Shown: positions 1-8,924 of the stretch, in pieces
Numbering within the stretch: position 1 is the stretch's first letter
Layout: each line of letters begins with the position of its first letter
From: Tessaracoccus sp.
GTDB taxonomy: Bacteria > Actinomycetota > Actinomycetes > Propionibacteriales > Propionibacteriaceae
DNA length: 23,085 nucleotides
Assembly (NCBI RefSeq): GCF_016714275.1
Contig: NZ_JADJNP010000013.1
Span: 1 to 23,085 of the forward strand
Direction of reading: 5' to 3'
Made by a program: the position numbers and the translations under genes
The notes under the pieces: generated by a model
What the model was told of the DNA's origin: nothing
What the model saw: the letters and a program-made list of their open reading frames with translations, nothing else
Databases searched by the model: none

Positions 1-1260
1 GAGATCGGAGTGACCGCGCCGGTGTTCTCGCGCCTCGCCCACGTCAAGAAGGCTGCGGCGGCCCTGTGGGATCCGAAGTGGTTCCGCTGGAAGGAGCGCG
101 ACCAAGCCTATCGGTTCCGCGTCGGCCCGATCGTACAGCTCGTCTCGGCGCACCAGCAGAGCGAGGACGCGGGCAGCCCGATCCAGGGCGCGAATTGGGT
201 CGCGTGCGCAAGCGACGAGCTCCAGGACCACCACGACCGCAACGACGACATCAACGCCCGCGGTCGCGCCGCGCCGGGCGGCATCTACAAGCGCCTCTGC
301 ACGTCGACCTTCAAGGACAGCACCGAGTGGCGCAACTTCCGCGACAAGGCCGGCAAGTCGGCGGACTGGATCTTCGCCAAGCTGCAAGGGCTCGAGTCGC
401 CGTTCCTGTGGCCGCGCTACTGGCAGGCGATCCGCGACGGCGGTATCACCGAGCGCGAGTGGCAGCGCCGCGTCCTCGCGATGGACGTCGGCCCCGAGGC
501 GCAGCTCTATCACTGCTGGCGGCGCTCGCTTGACGACGGGTCACCGGCGAACCTGCGCATGATCCCGCTTGGCGCCGTCGACGTGACCGCGGAGATTCTC
601 GCGCCGTACGCCAGCGAGGGGGAGCGCCTGACGACCCTCGTCGGACACGACCCCGGCAAGCGCCAGCACGTCTCCGAGTTCCTCAAGGCGTACAGGTTTC
701 GCGGCGAGAAGCTGGCCCGGTGGTTCGTCGTCGACGAGGTGACGTCGGTCGACGCGACGATCGAGAAGCACGTCGGCGATGTGCTCGAGCGCGCGCGCGG
801 CAAGTGGCACGCGCACCAGGTCGACCGGCGCGGTCAGGCCGACCCGACGTCGGGCCGCATGCTGGTGCGCGCCGACCCGCACACCCGCAGCGGCGACGAC
901 CACCCCGACGCGACGATGTACACGGTCTGGCGCGCGCACGGCATCAAGATCCGCGCCGCCGCGTACAGGCCGGGCAGCACAGAACCGGGCGTCATCAAGC
1001 GCGAGTCCCGATTCAACTTGGTGAACACGCTGCTCTGCGACGTGAACGGCATCCGCCGGTTGTTCGTCGCCTGCGACGACAAGGGCAAGGCCGCGGCCCC
1101 GCAACTGGTCAAGGCGCTCGAGACGATGGAGCGCAACGCCGAGGACAAGGGCGAGCACGAGAAAAAGAACGGTGAGGATCGGTCGCACTGGCCGGCCGCG
1201 GTCGGCTACGCGCTGTGGCAGATCGAGCACCCGCGCATGGCCAAGGCGGTGGTGTCATGA
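1..1260 (+). CDS. terL: Terminase large subunit, 5' partial
   Basis: This is the C-terminal part of the ATPase/nuclease that cuts concatemeric DNA and drives it through the portal. The frame is open to the left edge, so the true start and the Walker A loop lie upstream; the GTG at 10 is probably internal. Visible features are a Walker B-like segment (WVACASDELQD, about residue 63 counted from the GTG), a following arginine-rich stretch with RGRAAPGG typical of terminase motor domains, a nuclease-type acidic strand (VGHDPGK, about residue 213), and a C-terminal segment DRSHWPAAVGYALW that matches the usual terminase ending with an Asp followed by His and a hydrophobic helix. It overlaps the portal gene by ATGA, in the usual terminase-portal order. 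Family recognition is from motifs and context only. Confidence 0.9.
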   Translation, partial: EIGVTAPVFSRLAHVKKAAAALWDPKWFRWKERDQAYRFRVGPIVQLVSAHQQSEDAGSPIQGANWVACASDELQDHHDRNDDINARGRAAPGGIYKRLCTSTFKDSTEWRNFRDKAGKSADWIFAKLQGLESPFLWPRYWQAIRDGGITEREWQRRVLAMDVGPEAQLYHCWRRSLDDGSPANLRMIPLGAVDVTAEILAPYASEGERLTTLVGHDPGKRQHVSEFLKAYRFRGEKLARWFVVDEVTSVDATIEKHVGDVLERARGKWHAHQVDRRGQADPTSGRMLVRADPHTRSGDDHPDATMYTVWRAHGIKIRAAAYRPGSTEPGVIKRESRFNLVNTLLCDVNGIRRLFVACDDKGKAAAPQLVKALETMERNAEDKGEHEKKNGEDRSHWPAAVGYALWQIEHPRMAKAVVS

Positions 1261-2822
1261 CCACGCCGATCCGCGCCGTGCTCGCGACGCTGCCGAGCGG
1301 CGTGCAGGGGCAACCGCTCGACGACGAGGAACTGGCGAAGTACCTGCGCGACCACTGCGACCGCGACGTCGACCAGGCGCGCGAGAAGCGGCACCGGATC
1401 CGCGATGCCTTCTACCACGACGGCGGTGTCGACGATATGCGCGCGGTCGTGCAGGGGGCGTTCACCGACGGCAAGATCGTTGAGCGCATCGTGCGCATGC
1501 TGCCGCTCGCGCAGTTCAGCAACCCGACCAAGCGCATCGTTGGCGAGCTCGCGACGGTCTACGCCGAGCCGGCCAAGCGCAAGGTCGGAGGCGACGACGC
1601 AAACCAGGCGCGCTACACGTCGATCGTCTCGGCCGCGTCGCTCGACGAGCAGATGGACAAGGCGTGTCACCTGTTCAACCTTCACCGGGCGATCCTGATC
1701 GGCCCGCGCGTGCGCCCGGCCCCGGACGGCTCGCCCGAGGTCGTGATCGACGTGTGCAGTGCGGCAAACGCCCGCCCGGTCATGCACCCGAACGACAACA
1801 CGCAGGTCATCGGGTGGCTCACGCGCATCCAGTACCGCACCGTCCGCGGCGCATCGCCGCGCACGCCGGCGTGGCTGCTCACCACTGATCATGAGTGGGA
1901 GACGCTCGACGAGAAGATGCAGCCGATCGCGGGCACGCGCGAGGAGCACGGGCTCGGCGTCAACCGATGGATCCCGATCACCGACAGCCTCCACGCGCCC
2001 GACTTCTGGCCCGGCAACGACGGCGAGGATCTCGTCTCGGCGCACAAGGCGACGTGGCTGATCGAGGCGATGATGATCAAGGAGACCCGGACCGCCTCGC
2101 GCGTTCCGGTCTTTCAGGGCGATTCGTCGACGATGGCGCGCGGCATGAGCATGGACTCGGCCGAGATGATGGAGGCACCCGAGGGCACGACGATCACGAC
2201 CGTCGAGATCGGGACCGACATCAAGGTCTACATGGACGCGGCCGACCACAGCCTCGAGCGGGCCGGCAACAACTACGGACTATCGTTGGCCGCGCTCAAG
2301 CACCAGGGCGTGCAGTCGGCCGAGGCGCGCGAGCTGATGCTGGCGCCGGTGCGCGACCGCCGCGGCCGGCAGGTCAAGATCTTCCGCCGCGCCGAGGCGC
2401 ATCTCGCCCGCACGATGGCGGCCGTCCTCGCCAAGTACGCCCCGGGCTACGGCTTCGACGCTGAGGGATGGTCGATCGACTTCGGTGAGGCGCGGGTCCA
2501 GCTCAGCCGCAAGGACCGCCTCGACCTGTTCTTGACCGAGCGCAGCGCCGGCCTTGCCGACTCGGTCGAATTCCTCATGACCGAGGACCCCGACAAGACC
2601 GCCGAGCAGGCGTGGGACGAGATCCTCGAGCACATCCGCATCGAGACGATGGTTCAGGTCGCCAAGCGTCCGCTCATGGCGATCAGCGGAGCCCTTGGAG
2701 GCATCGCGGCCCGCGCTGACGGCGCGCCGACGGGTGGTCGACCGGCCGACGATCTGTCGCCGACCGACCAGCCCGATCTCGAGGCAGCCGACCCACCTCA
2801 CGCCGAGGGCGTCGCAGCCTGA
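1257..2822 (+). CDS. Portal protein
   Basis: Predicted 521-aa portal, the dodecameric ring at one capsid vertex through which DNA enters and to which the tail joins. The ATG at 1257 overlaps the terminase stop as ATGA, so it is preferred over an upstream in-frame codon at 1215. The protein has a helical N-terminus, a beta-rich central region (roughly residues 140-260) and a long-helix region containing SLERAGNNYGLSLAAL and EARELMLAPVRDRRGRQ, which resembles the stem/crown region of SPP1 gp6-like portals. The acidic, proline-rich tail after about residue 480 looks disordered. Size and position between terminase and scaffold/capsid fit well. No lesion is visible. Confidence 0.88.
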   Translation: MTTPIRAVLATLPSGVQGQPLDDEELAKYLRDHCDRDVDQAREKRHRIRDAFYHDGGVDDMRAVVQGAFTDGKIVERIVRMLPLAQFSNPTKRIVGELATVYAEPAKRKVGGDDANQARYTSIVSAASLDEQMDKACHLFNLHRAILIGPRVRPAPDGSPEVVIDVCSAANARPVMHPNDNTQVIGWLTRIQYRTVRGASPRTPAWLLTTDHEWETLDEKMQPIAGTREEHGLGVNRWIPITDSLHAPDFWPGNDGEDLVSAHKATWLIEAMMIKETRTASRVPVFQGDSSTMARGMSMDSAEMMEAPEGTTITTVEIGTDIKVYMDAADHSLERAGNNYGLSLAALKHQGVQSAEARELMLAPVRDRRGRQVKIFRRAEAHLARTMAAVLAKYAPGYGFDAEGWSIDFGEARVQLSRKDRLDLFLTERSAGLADSVEFLMTEDPDKTAEQAWDEILEHIRIETMVQVAKRPLMAISGALGGIAARADGAPTGGRPADDLSPTDQPDLEAADPPHAEGVAA

Positions 2823-2901
2823 ACGATTCGCCTACCGGCGGCGCAAGCCGGGTGCCTGAGACGGGACGACCGCCCGCAACACGGTTGGACACGAGGACGA
2901 C

Positions 2902-3546
2902 ATGCCCGACGACAACGCGACCAGCGACCAGACCCCACCGATGCAGTCGGCTGCGCCCGCCCCGCAGCCCGCCCCAGCGATCACGCAAGCCGATCTCGAT
3001 CGGGCCGTGGCCGCCGCGGCGCAGAAGGCGCACGACGCTGCATGGGCCGAGTCTCGACGTCTCCGCGACGCCGCCAGCAAGCCGCCCGCGGCCCCAGCGC
3101 CGCAACCCCGCACCGATACGACCGAGCCGCAGGCCCACGCCGACCCGCTCGCCATCCTCAAGCTCCGCGACGACTTCGACGACGCGACCGCCGACCTCCA
3201 GTTGGCATCGCCGCAGCGTCGATTCCTCCGCGAGCAAGTGATGGCGACGCGACCGCCGGACGTGGCCGCCTTCGTGCGCGGGTTCGTCGACGTGTGGGGC
3301 AGCAAGCCCGCCGCACCCGCGGCGACCACCACGAACGTCACCAACCCCGCGCCGGCATCGCCGGCGCACCCCGCGACCGCGATGCTCGGCACAACGCCGC
3401 CCGTGACGGTCACCTCCGATACTCCGCTGACGAGCCTCGGCAAGACGGACCTCGACGCCGCGATCCGGCGCCTCGGCCCGCACGAGTTCTCCAAGCGGTG
3501 GATGTCGGAACTGGCCAGCTCAGGGAAGCGCATCCCGATCCGCTGA
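2902..3546 (+). CDS. Capsid scaffolding protein candidate
   Basis: Predicted 214-aa protein placed between portal and major capsid, the usual place for a scaffold. The N-terminal 75 residues or so are Pro/Ala/Gln-rich with a short helical stretch (ITQADLDRAVAAAAQ). A middle part (about 80-140) is predicted helical, a second Ala/Pro/Thr linker follows, and the C-terminus is short and basic (FSKRWMSELASSGKRIPIR), as expected for a scaffold region that contacts capsid subunits. A GAGGA ribosome site sits just upstream of the ATG. A 79-bp spacer separates it from the portal gene, unlike the tight overlaps elsewhere. No serine-protease motif is visible, so a maturation protease is not suggested. 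The assignment rests on position and composition. Confidence 0.6.
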   Translation: MPDDNATSDQTPPMQSAAPAPQPAPAITQADLDRAVAAAAQKAHDAAWAESRRLRDAASKPPAAPAPQPRTDTTEPQAHADPLAILKLRDDFDDATADLQLASPQRRFLREQVMATRPPDVAAFVRGFVDVWGSKPAAPAATTTNVTNPAPASPAHPATAMLGTTPPVTVTSDTPLTSLGKTDLDAAIRRLGPHEFSKRWMSELASSGKRIPIR

Positions 3547-3559
3547 AAGGCACGCCGCC

Positions 3560-4513
3560 ATGGCGAACGAAATCACCACGACCACCTTCGACGACCTCAC
3601 CTACACCGCGGCGGTTCAGCCCGTCGTGATCGCCGCGCTGTCCGAGCAGGGCGGCCTCTGGCGCCTCGGGCGCGAGTTCAACATCATCGACCAGCCGTCG
3701 ACCGGGGCCAAGATCCCGACCGAGACGGCGTGGTGGGGCTCGGCCAACGACGACGGCGACGGCGTCGACACCGAGTTCGACGGCACCCAGGGCACCGACG
3801 TCAGCAACACCAGCGCCTCAACCGGATCGGTCACCATCTCGAGCGGCGAGTACGTCGTCGGCATGGAGATCACCGACAACGTGATCGAGGACTCGGTTCG
3901 CGGCATTGACATGTTCATGTGGCTCCGCGACCGCCACCTCAAGGCGATGGACCTCGCCTGGACCGACGACTTCTGCGCGCTGTTCGCCGGCCTGTCGAAC
4001 ACCGTCGGATCGACCGGCGTCGACCTGACGATCGTCCAGGCGATCGCCGCGCAGCAGGGCCTCCGCGTCCGCGGCGCCGAGTCCGACTCGACCTTCTACG
4101 TGTTCGACAACCAGCAGCAGCTCGACCTCGACACCGCGATTCTGACGGGCAACGCGGCGGCGGCGGTCTACGCGCTGTCGGCCGACCGCCTGATCGGCTT
4201 CGCGCCGAGCGCCGACAACGGCATGGGCGCCTCGCGCATCACCGGCCGCCTGCGCAACCTGCCGGTCATCACGACCGGCCTGACCGACACCGCCAACGGC
4301 GCGGCCGACGTCGTGGGCGCGTGCTTCTGTGCGACCTCGGCGGCCAACGACGCGAGCGGCTCGACGACCTTCGGCTACGTCTGGAAGCGCCTGCCGCGCC
4401 TCGAGACCGATCGCATCGTCGCCGGACGCTCGACCCTGATGGTCACGTCGTCCCGCTGGGGCTGCGGCGAGCTCCAGGACGGCAGCGGCACCGGCATCGT
4501 CACCGACGCCTGA
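3560..4513 (+). CDS. Major capsid protein (HK97-fold type)
   Basis: Predicted 317-aa major head subunit. The start MANEITTTTFDDLTYTAAVQ resembles the N-arm of short HK97-fold capsid proteins without a long delta domain. It continues with a region resembling an E-loop (about 50-85, Gly/Asp/Thr-rich) and a spine-helix-like region around DMFMWLRDRHLKAMDLAWTDD (about 115-135), then an A-domain-like C-terminal half with alternating strands (RLIGFAPSADN, LPVITTGLTD, GYVWKRLPRLETDR). It follows the scaffold candidate by 13 bp and precedes a decoration-like gene, which is a standard head module. No protease gene lies between portal and capsid, so cleavage of the capsid protein is not indicated. Confidence 0.82.
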   Translation: MANEITTTTFDDLTYTAAVQPVVIAALSEQGGLWRLGREFNIIDQPSTGAKIPTETAWWGSANDDGDGVDTEFDGTQGTDVSNTSASTGSVTISSGEYVVGMEITDNVIEDSVRGIDMFMWLRDRHLKAMDLAWTDDFCALFAGLSNTVGSTGVDLTIVQAIAAQQGLRVRGAESDSTFYVFDNQQQLDLDTAILTGNAAAAVYALSADRLIGFAPSADNGMGASRITGRLRNLPVITTGLTDTANGAADVVGACFCATSAANDASGSTTFGYVWKRLPRLETDRIVAGRSTLMVTSSRWGCGELQDGSGTGIVTDA

Positions 4514-4540
4514 TCGAACCCACGGACCAAGGAGAAACAC

Positions 4541-4909
4541 ATGCCGAAGCAAGGACGCAACCGGGGCCAGATCACCGCCGAGGGCAACGGCACCCCCACC
4601 GTCGCCGTGGGCGCCGGCTGGGGCGCCACCGGCTCTGCCGCGCTCACCACGGGCGCGAACGACGTGGCCGGCCAGGTCGTCGTGACCGCCGCCGGCGGCA
4701 CGTACGCGCAGGCCACCGCGACCGTGACCATCACGTTCGCTACCTCCTACGCCGCTGCACCGCGCGCAGTGATCGTGACGTGCGTCAACGCCGTCGCGAT
4801 CGACACCGGCCACGTGTCGTACGCCGTGACCGCCGATGCGCTCGTGCTGACCTACAAGGTCTTGCCGGCGGCCGGGGCCTACACGTTCGACTACCTCTGC
4901 ATCGCCTGA
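4541..4909 (+). CDS. Capsid decoration/stabilisation protein candidate
   Basis: Predicted 122-aa beta-rich protein directly after the major capsid gene, with a strong AAGGAG ribosome site (about 4530). It carries a pattern seen in small virion beta-sandwich domains: NDVAGQVVVTAAGGT, then ATVTITFATSYAAAPRAVI, then a YAVTADALVLTYKVLPA strand. That pattern occurs in head-decoration, head-fibre and tail proteins; position favours a head-surface role. There is no signal peptide or membrane segment. A GC-rich hairpin follows the gene, so it may be co-expressed at high level with the capsid protein. The role is inferred from position and fold-like sequence, not from a specific family match. Confidence 0.55.
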   Translation: MPKQGRNRGQITAEGNGTPTVAVGAGWGATGSAALTTGANDVAGQVVVTAAGGTYAQATATVTITFATSYAAAPRAVIVTCVNAVAIDTGHVSYAVTADALVLTYKVLPAAGAYTFDYLCIA

Positions 4910-4924
4910 GGGCGATGGCCGACC

Positions 4925-4945
4925 GGGGCGGCGGTGTTCCGCCCC
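4925..4945 (+). terminator. GC-rich hairpin after the capsid/decoration genes
   Basis: A perfect 7-bp inverted repeat GGGGCGG/CCGCCCC with a 7-nt loop lies 15 bp after the decoration gene stop and about 20 bp before the next start. The usual run of T residues is missing (only TTT after a short gap). It may therefore be a partial terminator, a transcript 3'-end stabiliser that lets capsid genes exceed downstream genes, or have no function. Confidence 0.35.
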
Positions 4946-4967
4946 ACCACTTTCGAGGTGACCAGCC

Positions 4968-5639
4968 ATGGCCGCAGCACTCTGGATCAAGATCGGCGCC
5001 GAGCAGGGCGAGCAACGGCGCGCGCGCGTCTGGGACGAGAAGGCCCAGGCGTACGTGACGCCCAAGTACGAGAAGGGCCACGCCAAGGCTGGTCGCCCCA
5101 TGATCGAGCGCCTCCCCGCGCTCGGCCATGACGGCACCGACATCCACAACATGCGCAAGATGCGCGGCGTCAAGCGGTACTCGACCTTCCTGCGCCATGA
5201 CGGCCACGAGGTGTCGATCCCACTGACGAACGCCGCCGCGCACGTCCCGGCCGAGGACACCAGCTACGCGCGTGACCGGCAGCTCAAGGCGCGGCACTTC
5301 GGCTGGATCGAGCAGGGCAAGTGTCCGCTCATCATGCTCGCCAGCGGCGACCTGATGCCCGAGCAGATCGAGGCTGCCGAGCTGATGGCGCGCGGCGCCG
5401 CGCCGTGCCACCCGGCCGACATCGGCGGCGACAAGCCGCCGTGTGAGCACTACCTCGCCGAGAAGCGCGCGCGGAGGCTCAAGAACGACCAGCGCACCGC
5501 CGAGCGTGAGGCCGCCCACGAGTCAGAGCAGTCCAAGCACACCAAGGCTCTCGAGGTCATGACCAGCAAGGTCGCCGACGCCGTGGTTGCCTCGATGGCA
5601 GGCAAGCCCGACCCCGCGCCGAAGGGTGCCGGCAAGTGA
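4968..5639 (+). CDS. Phage protein of unknown function in the head-tail region
   Basis: Predicted 223-aa soluble protein. Its first half is basic and mixed alpha/beta. The middle contains CPLIMLASGDLMPEQ and a short Cys/His cluster (APCHPADIGGDKPPCEHYL, about residues 145-163) that could bind metal. The last 60 residues form a charged helix likely to be a coiled coil (KRARRLKNDQRTAEREAAHE). A GAGGTG ribosome site lies about 8 bp before the ATG. It overlaps the next gene by GTGA. Position between capsid and neck genes suggests a head-completion or packaging-associated role, but I do not recognise the family. Confidence 0.6.
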   Translation: MAAALWIKIGAEQGEQRRARVWDEKAQAYVTPKYEKGHAKAGRPMIERLPALGHDGTDIHNMRKMRGVKRYSTFLRHDGHEVSIPLTNAAAHVPAEDTSYARDRQLKARHFGWIEQGKCPLIMLASGDLMPEQIEAAELMARGAAPCHPADIGGDKPPCEHYLAEKRARRLKNDQRTAEREAAHESEQSKHTKALEVMTSKVADAVVASMAGKPDPAPKGAGK

Positions 5640-6271
5640 CGTTCGCCCCGGTCAAGCGCCTGCGCCCGCTGCTGACTCCGCAGGAGATCCGCGAGGCGAC
5701 GGTGCGCGACTACACCCGCGCTGCGGAACGGGCGGGCGCGCCGACGATCGCTCGCGAGATCGAGCGCCAAGCCGTCGCCGACTGCCAGATGGTGGACCGC
5801 TTCAACGCCGCCAACCGGTCGCCGTCGGCGGCGAAGTTGTCCAAGGCGCGGGCTGCCGAGAAGGCGAAGCGCGCGGCCAAGCGGGCGAACGTGTACGCCG
5901 ACGCCGGCCTCGAGGTCGTGGCGCCGATGAAGACCACGCCGCAGATCGTGCGCTCGGCGCACATGCCGTGCGAGACGGACACACGGTGGATGCTCGCGCG
6001 CGGCCGGGCCAAGCGCATCCTCGAGGGCACCGCGGCCAGCTCCGACCCGTTCGTCGCGACGCGCACGGCGACGATCCCTGACCTCGCGTACAAGCTGATG
6101 CGGATCTACGCCGACTTCGCGACGCGGAACATTCCGCGCCGCGAGGGCGACGAGCGCAACCCCTTCGCCGGCCTCAAGCCCGGCGATACGTCCCGCGTCT
6201 TGCAGCGCCTCGTCGAGGACGTCTGCGACGCGTCGTCGGGCCGCATGGGTCCATGGTTCGTGCCCAAGTGA
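5636..6271 (+). CDS. Phage protein of unknown function, possible head-tail connector
   Basis: Predicted 211-aa, mostly helical, basic protein. The GTG start overlaps the previous stop (GTGA). An Ala/Lys/Arg-rich helix (about residues 62-85) is followed by a helical second half with IPDLAYKLMRIYADFATR and VLQRLVEDVCDASSGRMGP. A helical protein of this size after the capsid gene would suit an adaptor or head-closure role, but no specific family is recognised. There is no membrane segment or signal peptide. Confidence 0.55.
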   Translation: MTFAPVKRLRPLLTPQEIREATVRDYTRAAERAGAPTIAREIERQAVADCQMVDRFNAANRSPSAAKLSKARAAEKAKRAAKRANVYADAGLEVVAPMKTTPQIVRSAHMPCETDTRWMLARGRAKRILEGTAASSDPFVATRTATIPDLAYKLMRIYADFATRNIPRREGDERNPFAGLKPGDTSRVLQRLVEDVCDASSGRMGPWFVPK

Positions 6272-7209
6272 CCACCACCCAAGACATCCAGTTCGCCGTG
6301 ACCGGCCAGTCGCTGATCCTCGACTGCGAGGACGGCCGGCCCGCGTCGATCACGGATGTCCAGGTGTGGTCGACCTCGGCCGACGACACCTCGACCGAGG
6401 AGGCCGCGACGACCGGCAGCGCCGCGGTCGAGACGAACCCGAACACGACCCTATCCGCCGCGGGCGGATCGGGCGTGGATCCGACGTCGCTGACCGTCAC
6501 GTCGGCGACCAGCATCGCCGTGGCTCGCGTCTACCGCCTCGCCGCCGCGTCGGGGCTGTACGAGGACGTGACGATCGCATCGGTCAGCGGCACGACGGTC
6601 ACGGTCAAGCAGCCGCTGATCAACGACTACCCGAGCGGCTCGACGCTCAAGTCCTGCCGCGCCACGATCGGCATCGACGCGACGTGGGTCGCCGACCTCA
6701 ACAACCTGTCCCCGACGTGGACGCCGAACCCGGCCTACCGCGTCCGCTGGACCGTGGTGGACGGCGCCGGCGCCACGCAGGTCTACGACCGCTACTTCGA
6801 CTTGGTGCGCTACGCCGCGCGCCACGGCGTCACGCCGCCGATGGTCGAGGCACGCTGGCCCGGGTGGCTCGACGGCCTGCCGCTGGACTGCCGCACCGAT
6901 CAGGGCCGGTCGATCATCGACCGCGCGTTCAAGGCTCTCCGCTTCGACCTCTACGGCGACAACAAGGCCGATCAGGCGATCCGCAACGCCGAGGCGGTCG
7001 CCGAGCTTACGATCCTCCGCGCGCAGCTCCTCGCGATCGAGGATGCCGCGACAACCGGCGGCGGCGTCGACGGCAACCGCTACGAAAACGCGAAGAAGGT
7101 CTACGACCAGCGGTATCAGCAGTTCGTCCGCGCGCCCGTGATCGCCGTCGACACCTCGGGCGGCGGAGCTGCGCAGCCGATCGCGCCGACCCCACTGTGG
7201 AGGCGGTAG
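6253..7209 (+). CDS. Neck / head-tail joining protein candidate
   Basis: Predicted 318-aa protein with a Thr/Ser-rich beta N-terminal half and a helical C-terminal half. The first half includes a repeat-like motif (PTSLTVTSATSIAVARVYRL...VTIASVSGTTVTV) found in many phage virion proteins. The C-terminal helices run from about residue 200 to 290 (RSIIDRAFKALRFDLYGDN, AELTILRAQLLAIEDAA). The ATG at 6253 gives a 19-bp overlap with the upstream gene. A GTG at 6268 would give the GTGA overlap seen throughout this operon and is a serious alternative start (313 aa). The next gene starts directly after its TAG. A neck role is inferred from domain layout and position. Confidence 0.55.
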   Translation: MVRAQVTTTQDIQFAVTGQSLILDCEDGRPASITDVQVWSTSADDTSTEEAATTGSAAVETNPNTTLSAAGGSGVDPTSLTVTSATSIAVARVYRLAAASGLYEDVTIASVSGTTVTVKQPLINDYPSGSTLKSCRATIGIDATWVADLNNLSPTWTPNPAYRVRWTVVDGAGATQVYDRYFDLVRYAARHGVTPPMVEARWPGWLDGLPLDCRTDQGRSIIDRAFKALRFDLYGDNKADQAIRNAEAVAELTILRAQLLAIEDAATTGGGVDGNRYENAKKVYDQRYQQFVRAPVIAVDTSGGGAAQPIAPTPLWRR

Positions 7210-7683
7210 ATGGCGACGACCACGCCAGCCGAGATCCGCACGGTGATCATCGCCCGCATCGCCGCGTTGACCCCGCCGACGCACGGGGCGAACCTGTACA
7301 CCGCGCATCGGGACGATCGGCTCGACCTGCGCGCGTGGGCCGCCGCGAATCCGCTCGGCTGCCTGCGCCGCTTCGACGTCGAGACGCGCGGTGACACGAG
7401 CTCGCCCGAAGTCACGATGGTCACGCTCGAGCAGGTCCGCGAGACGTTCGACATCGTGATCGCCTACCCGGAGAGCAACCGCTTCTCCGGTCGCCGCGGC
7501 CTCGACGACGTGATCGCGTCGGACCTGCGGCACATCGACTACTACGCCGGCACGACGGGCTTTTCCATCACGCCGACGAGCAACGCCACGATCATCAGCA
7601 CGCAATACAGCCGCGAGCAAGACGGCGCCGTTTGGTTCGGCGTCATCCCGCTCGAGGTCGTCTATTGGAGGGCCTCACCATGA
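7210..7683 (+). CDS. Tail terminator / tail completion protein candidate
   Basis: Predicted 157-aa protein immediately before the tail tube gene, the typical place for the protein that caps the tail tube and joins it to the head. It opens with a helix (TPAEIRTVIIARIAAL) and has a mixed alpha/beta core containing VRETFDIVIAYPESNRFSGR and a C-terminal strand pair ending VWFGVIPLEVVYWR. This alpha/beta plan with a final hydrophobic strand matches tail-terminator proteins such as lambda gpU in size and layout. The ATG follows the previous TAG with no gap (TAGATG), and a GGAGG ribosome site is 6 bp upstream. The gene overlaps the tail tube gene by ATGA. Confidence 0.6.
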   Translation: MATTTPAEIRTVIIARIAALTPPTHGANLYTAHRDDRLDLRAWAAANPLGCLRRFDVETRGDTSSPEVTMVTLEQVRETFDIVIAYPESNRFSGRRGLDDVIASDLRHIDYYAGTTGFSITPTSNATIISTQYSREQDGAVWFGVIPLEVVYWRASP

Positions 7684-8924
7684 CCGCCTGTTCGAGCAAG
7701 CTCCAGCACATCAGCTACGTCGCCGAGTCGGCGTGGGGCGAAGCCTCCACGTCGGCGACGAGCGCGCAGACCATCCCGACCACGGTGATGGCGAACCTCG
7801 CCGGCCTCGGCCGGATGATGATCGACCCGGGCCGGGTCGTGCAGTACCGCAACGAGCGGCCCAAGATGATCCCGGGCCCGTTCGAGGGCGACTTCACCGT
7901 CGAGATCGAGGCGATCGGGCACGGATCGACCTGCGCCGGCGCGGTCACCGCGACCGCAGCCGAGACGCTCCTCGGCTACGCCATGGGCGCCGTCGCGTCA
8001 CCGACCAGCGCGGACGGCACCACGATCAGCGGCACGGCCTCGACCGCGACCAGCCTCAACGTCGCCGCCGCGTCGGGTCTGCTCGTCGGGCAGATCATCC
8101 GCCTCGGCGCGAAGAACGACGGGCGCGGCGACGGTCAGCCCGCGGTGGTTGCCTCGCACGGGACCTCAGTGATCGCGCTCAAGACCGCCGCGCCCGCCGC
8201 GATGGATACCGCTGCCGACGTGGTCTACACGTCGATCAACGTCCACACGGTCGAGTCCACCTGCGCCGTCACGTCGTTGCGCATGTTCGTCAAGACCGCC
8301 GACACCTCGTGGTGCCTGCACGGCTGCTTCATCAAGTCGATCGCGTTCACCGGCGGCGCGCCCGGGACCATCGCGAAGTGGCAGATTACCTTCGGCGTGT
8401 CGTGGATGGAGCCGATCACCACGACGTTCCCGGACACGACCACCACCGCGGCGTGGACCACCGCCGCCGTGCCGACCGCGGCCGGGTCGGTGTTCATGAA
8501 CACGTACGGCACCGCCACCCGCGCGACGCTCACCGCCCGCGCCATCTCGATCGGGATCACGCTCGGGATCGTCCCGGTCATGGGCTACGACGGCGCGAGC
8601 ACGTCGCAGATGATCGTCGGGGCCAAGCGCATCCCGGACAGCCTCAAGGTGTCGATGACCGTCGACGCCGAGGGTGACTCGGCCACCCCCCCCTGGTACA
8701 CGGCCTGGAACACCAACGCGCGCCAGCACCTGCTGATCGCGTGGTCGGTCGGCGACGGCTCGACGCTGAGCTGCTACTTCCCGAACCTGTGCTGGTCCGG
8801 CAAGCAGCCGACCCAGACCGACCTCGACGGCCTCAACCGGGTCCCGCTCGAGCTCGAGGCGGGCACCGACACCGCGGGGACCACCGACCTGTCCCGGTCG
8901 GCGATGCGCTGGGGGCTCGCGTGA
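7680..8924 (+). CDS. Major tail protein (tail tube)
   Basis: Predicted 414-aa tail tube subunit. The ATG at 7680 forms an ATGA overlap with the upstream gene and has GGAGG 8 bp before it, so it replaces the earlier in-frame codon at 7632. The sequence begins like many tube proteins (SKLQHISYVAESAWGEA) and includes a strand-rich core with FEGDFTVEIEAIGHG. A middle insert (about 110-185, Ala/Thr/Ser-rich, with SADGTTISGTASTATSLNVA) may be a surface domain, explaining the greater length than a minimal tube protein. The C-terminal half returns to tube-like strands (AKRIPDSLKVSMTVDAEGDS). The next gene is the tail assembly chaperone, as in most long-tailed phages. Confidence 0.75.
   Translation: MTACSSKLQHISYVAESAWGEASTSATSAQTIPTTVMANLAGLGRMMIDPGRVVQYRNERPKMIPGPFEGDFTVEIEAIGHGSTCAGAVTATAAETLLGYAMGAVASPTSADGTTISGTASTATSLNVAAASGLLVGQIIRLGAKNDGRGDGQPAVVASHGTSVIALKTAAPAAMDTAADVVYTSINVHTVESTCAVTSLRMFVKTADTSWCLHGCFIKSIAFTGGAPGTIAKWQITFGVSWMEPITTTFPDTTTTAAWTTAAVPTAAGSVFMNTYGTATRATLTARAISIGITLGIVPVMGYDGASTSQMIVGAKRIPDSLKVSMTVDAEGDSATPPWYTAWNTNARQHLLIAWSVGDGSTLSCYFPNLCWSGKQPTQTDLDGLNRVPLELEAGTDTAGTTDLSRSAMRWGLA

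Noticed and set aside
10..1260. GTG at position 10 as the true terminase start
   Set aside because: The frame is open to the left edge and the Walker A region expected in this protein is missing, so the gene most likely starts upstream.
3818..5260. 480-codon open frame on the minus strand
   Set aside because: Shadow of the capsid, decoration and following genes; low-complexity Gly/Arg/Asp translation.
8686..8693. Run of eight C residues in the tail tube gene as a possible programmed frameshift site
   Set aside because: The zero frame remains coherent to the normal stop, which overlaps the chaperone start; no alternative C-terminal domain of good quality is apparent after the run.
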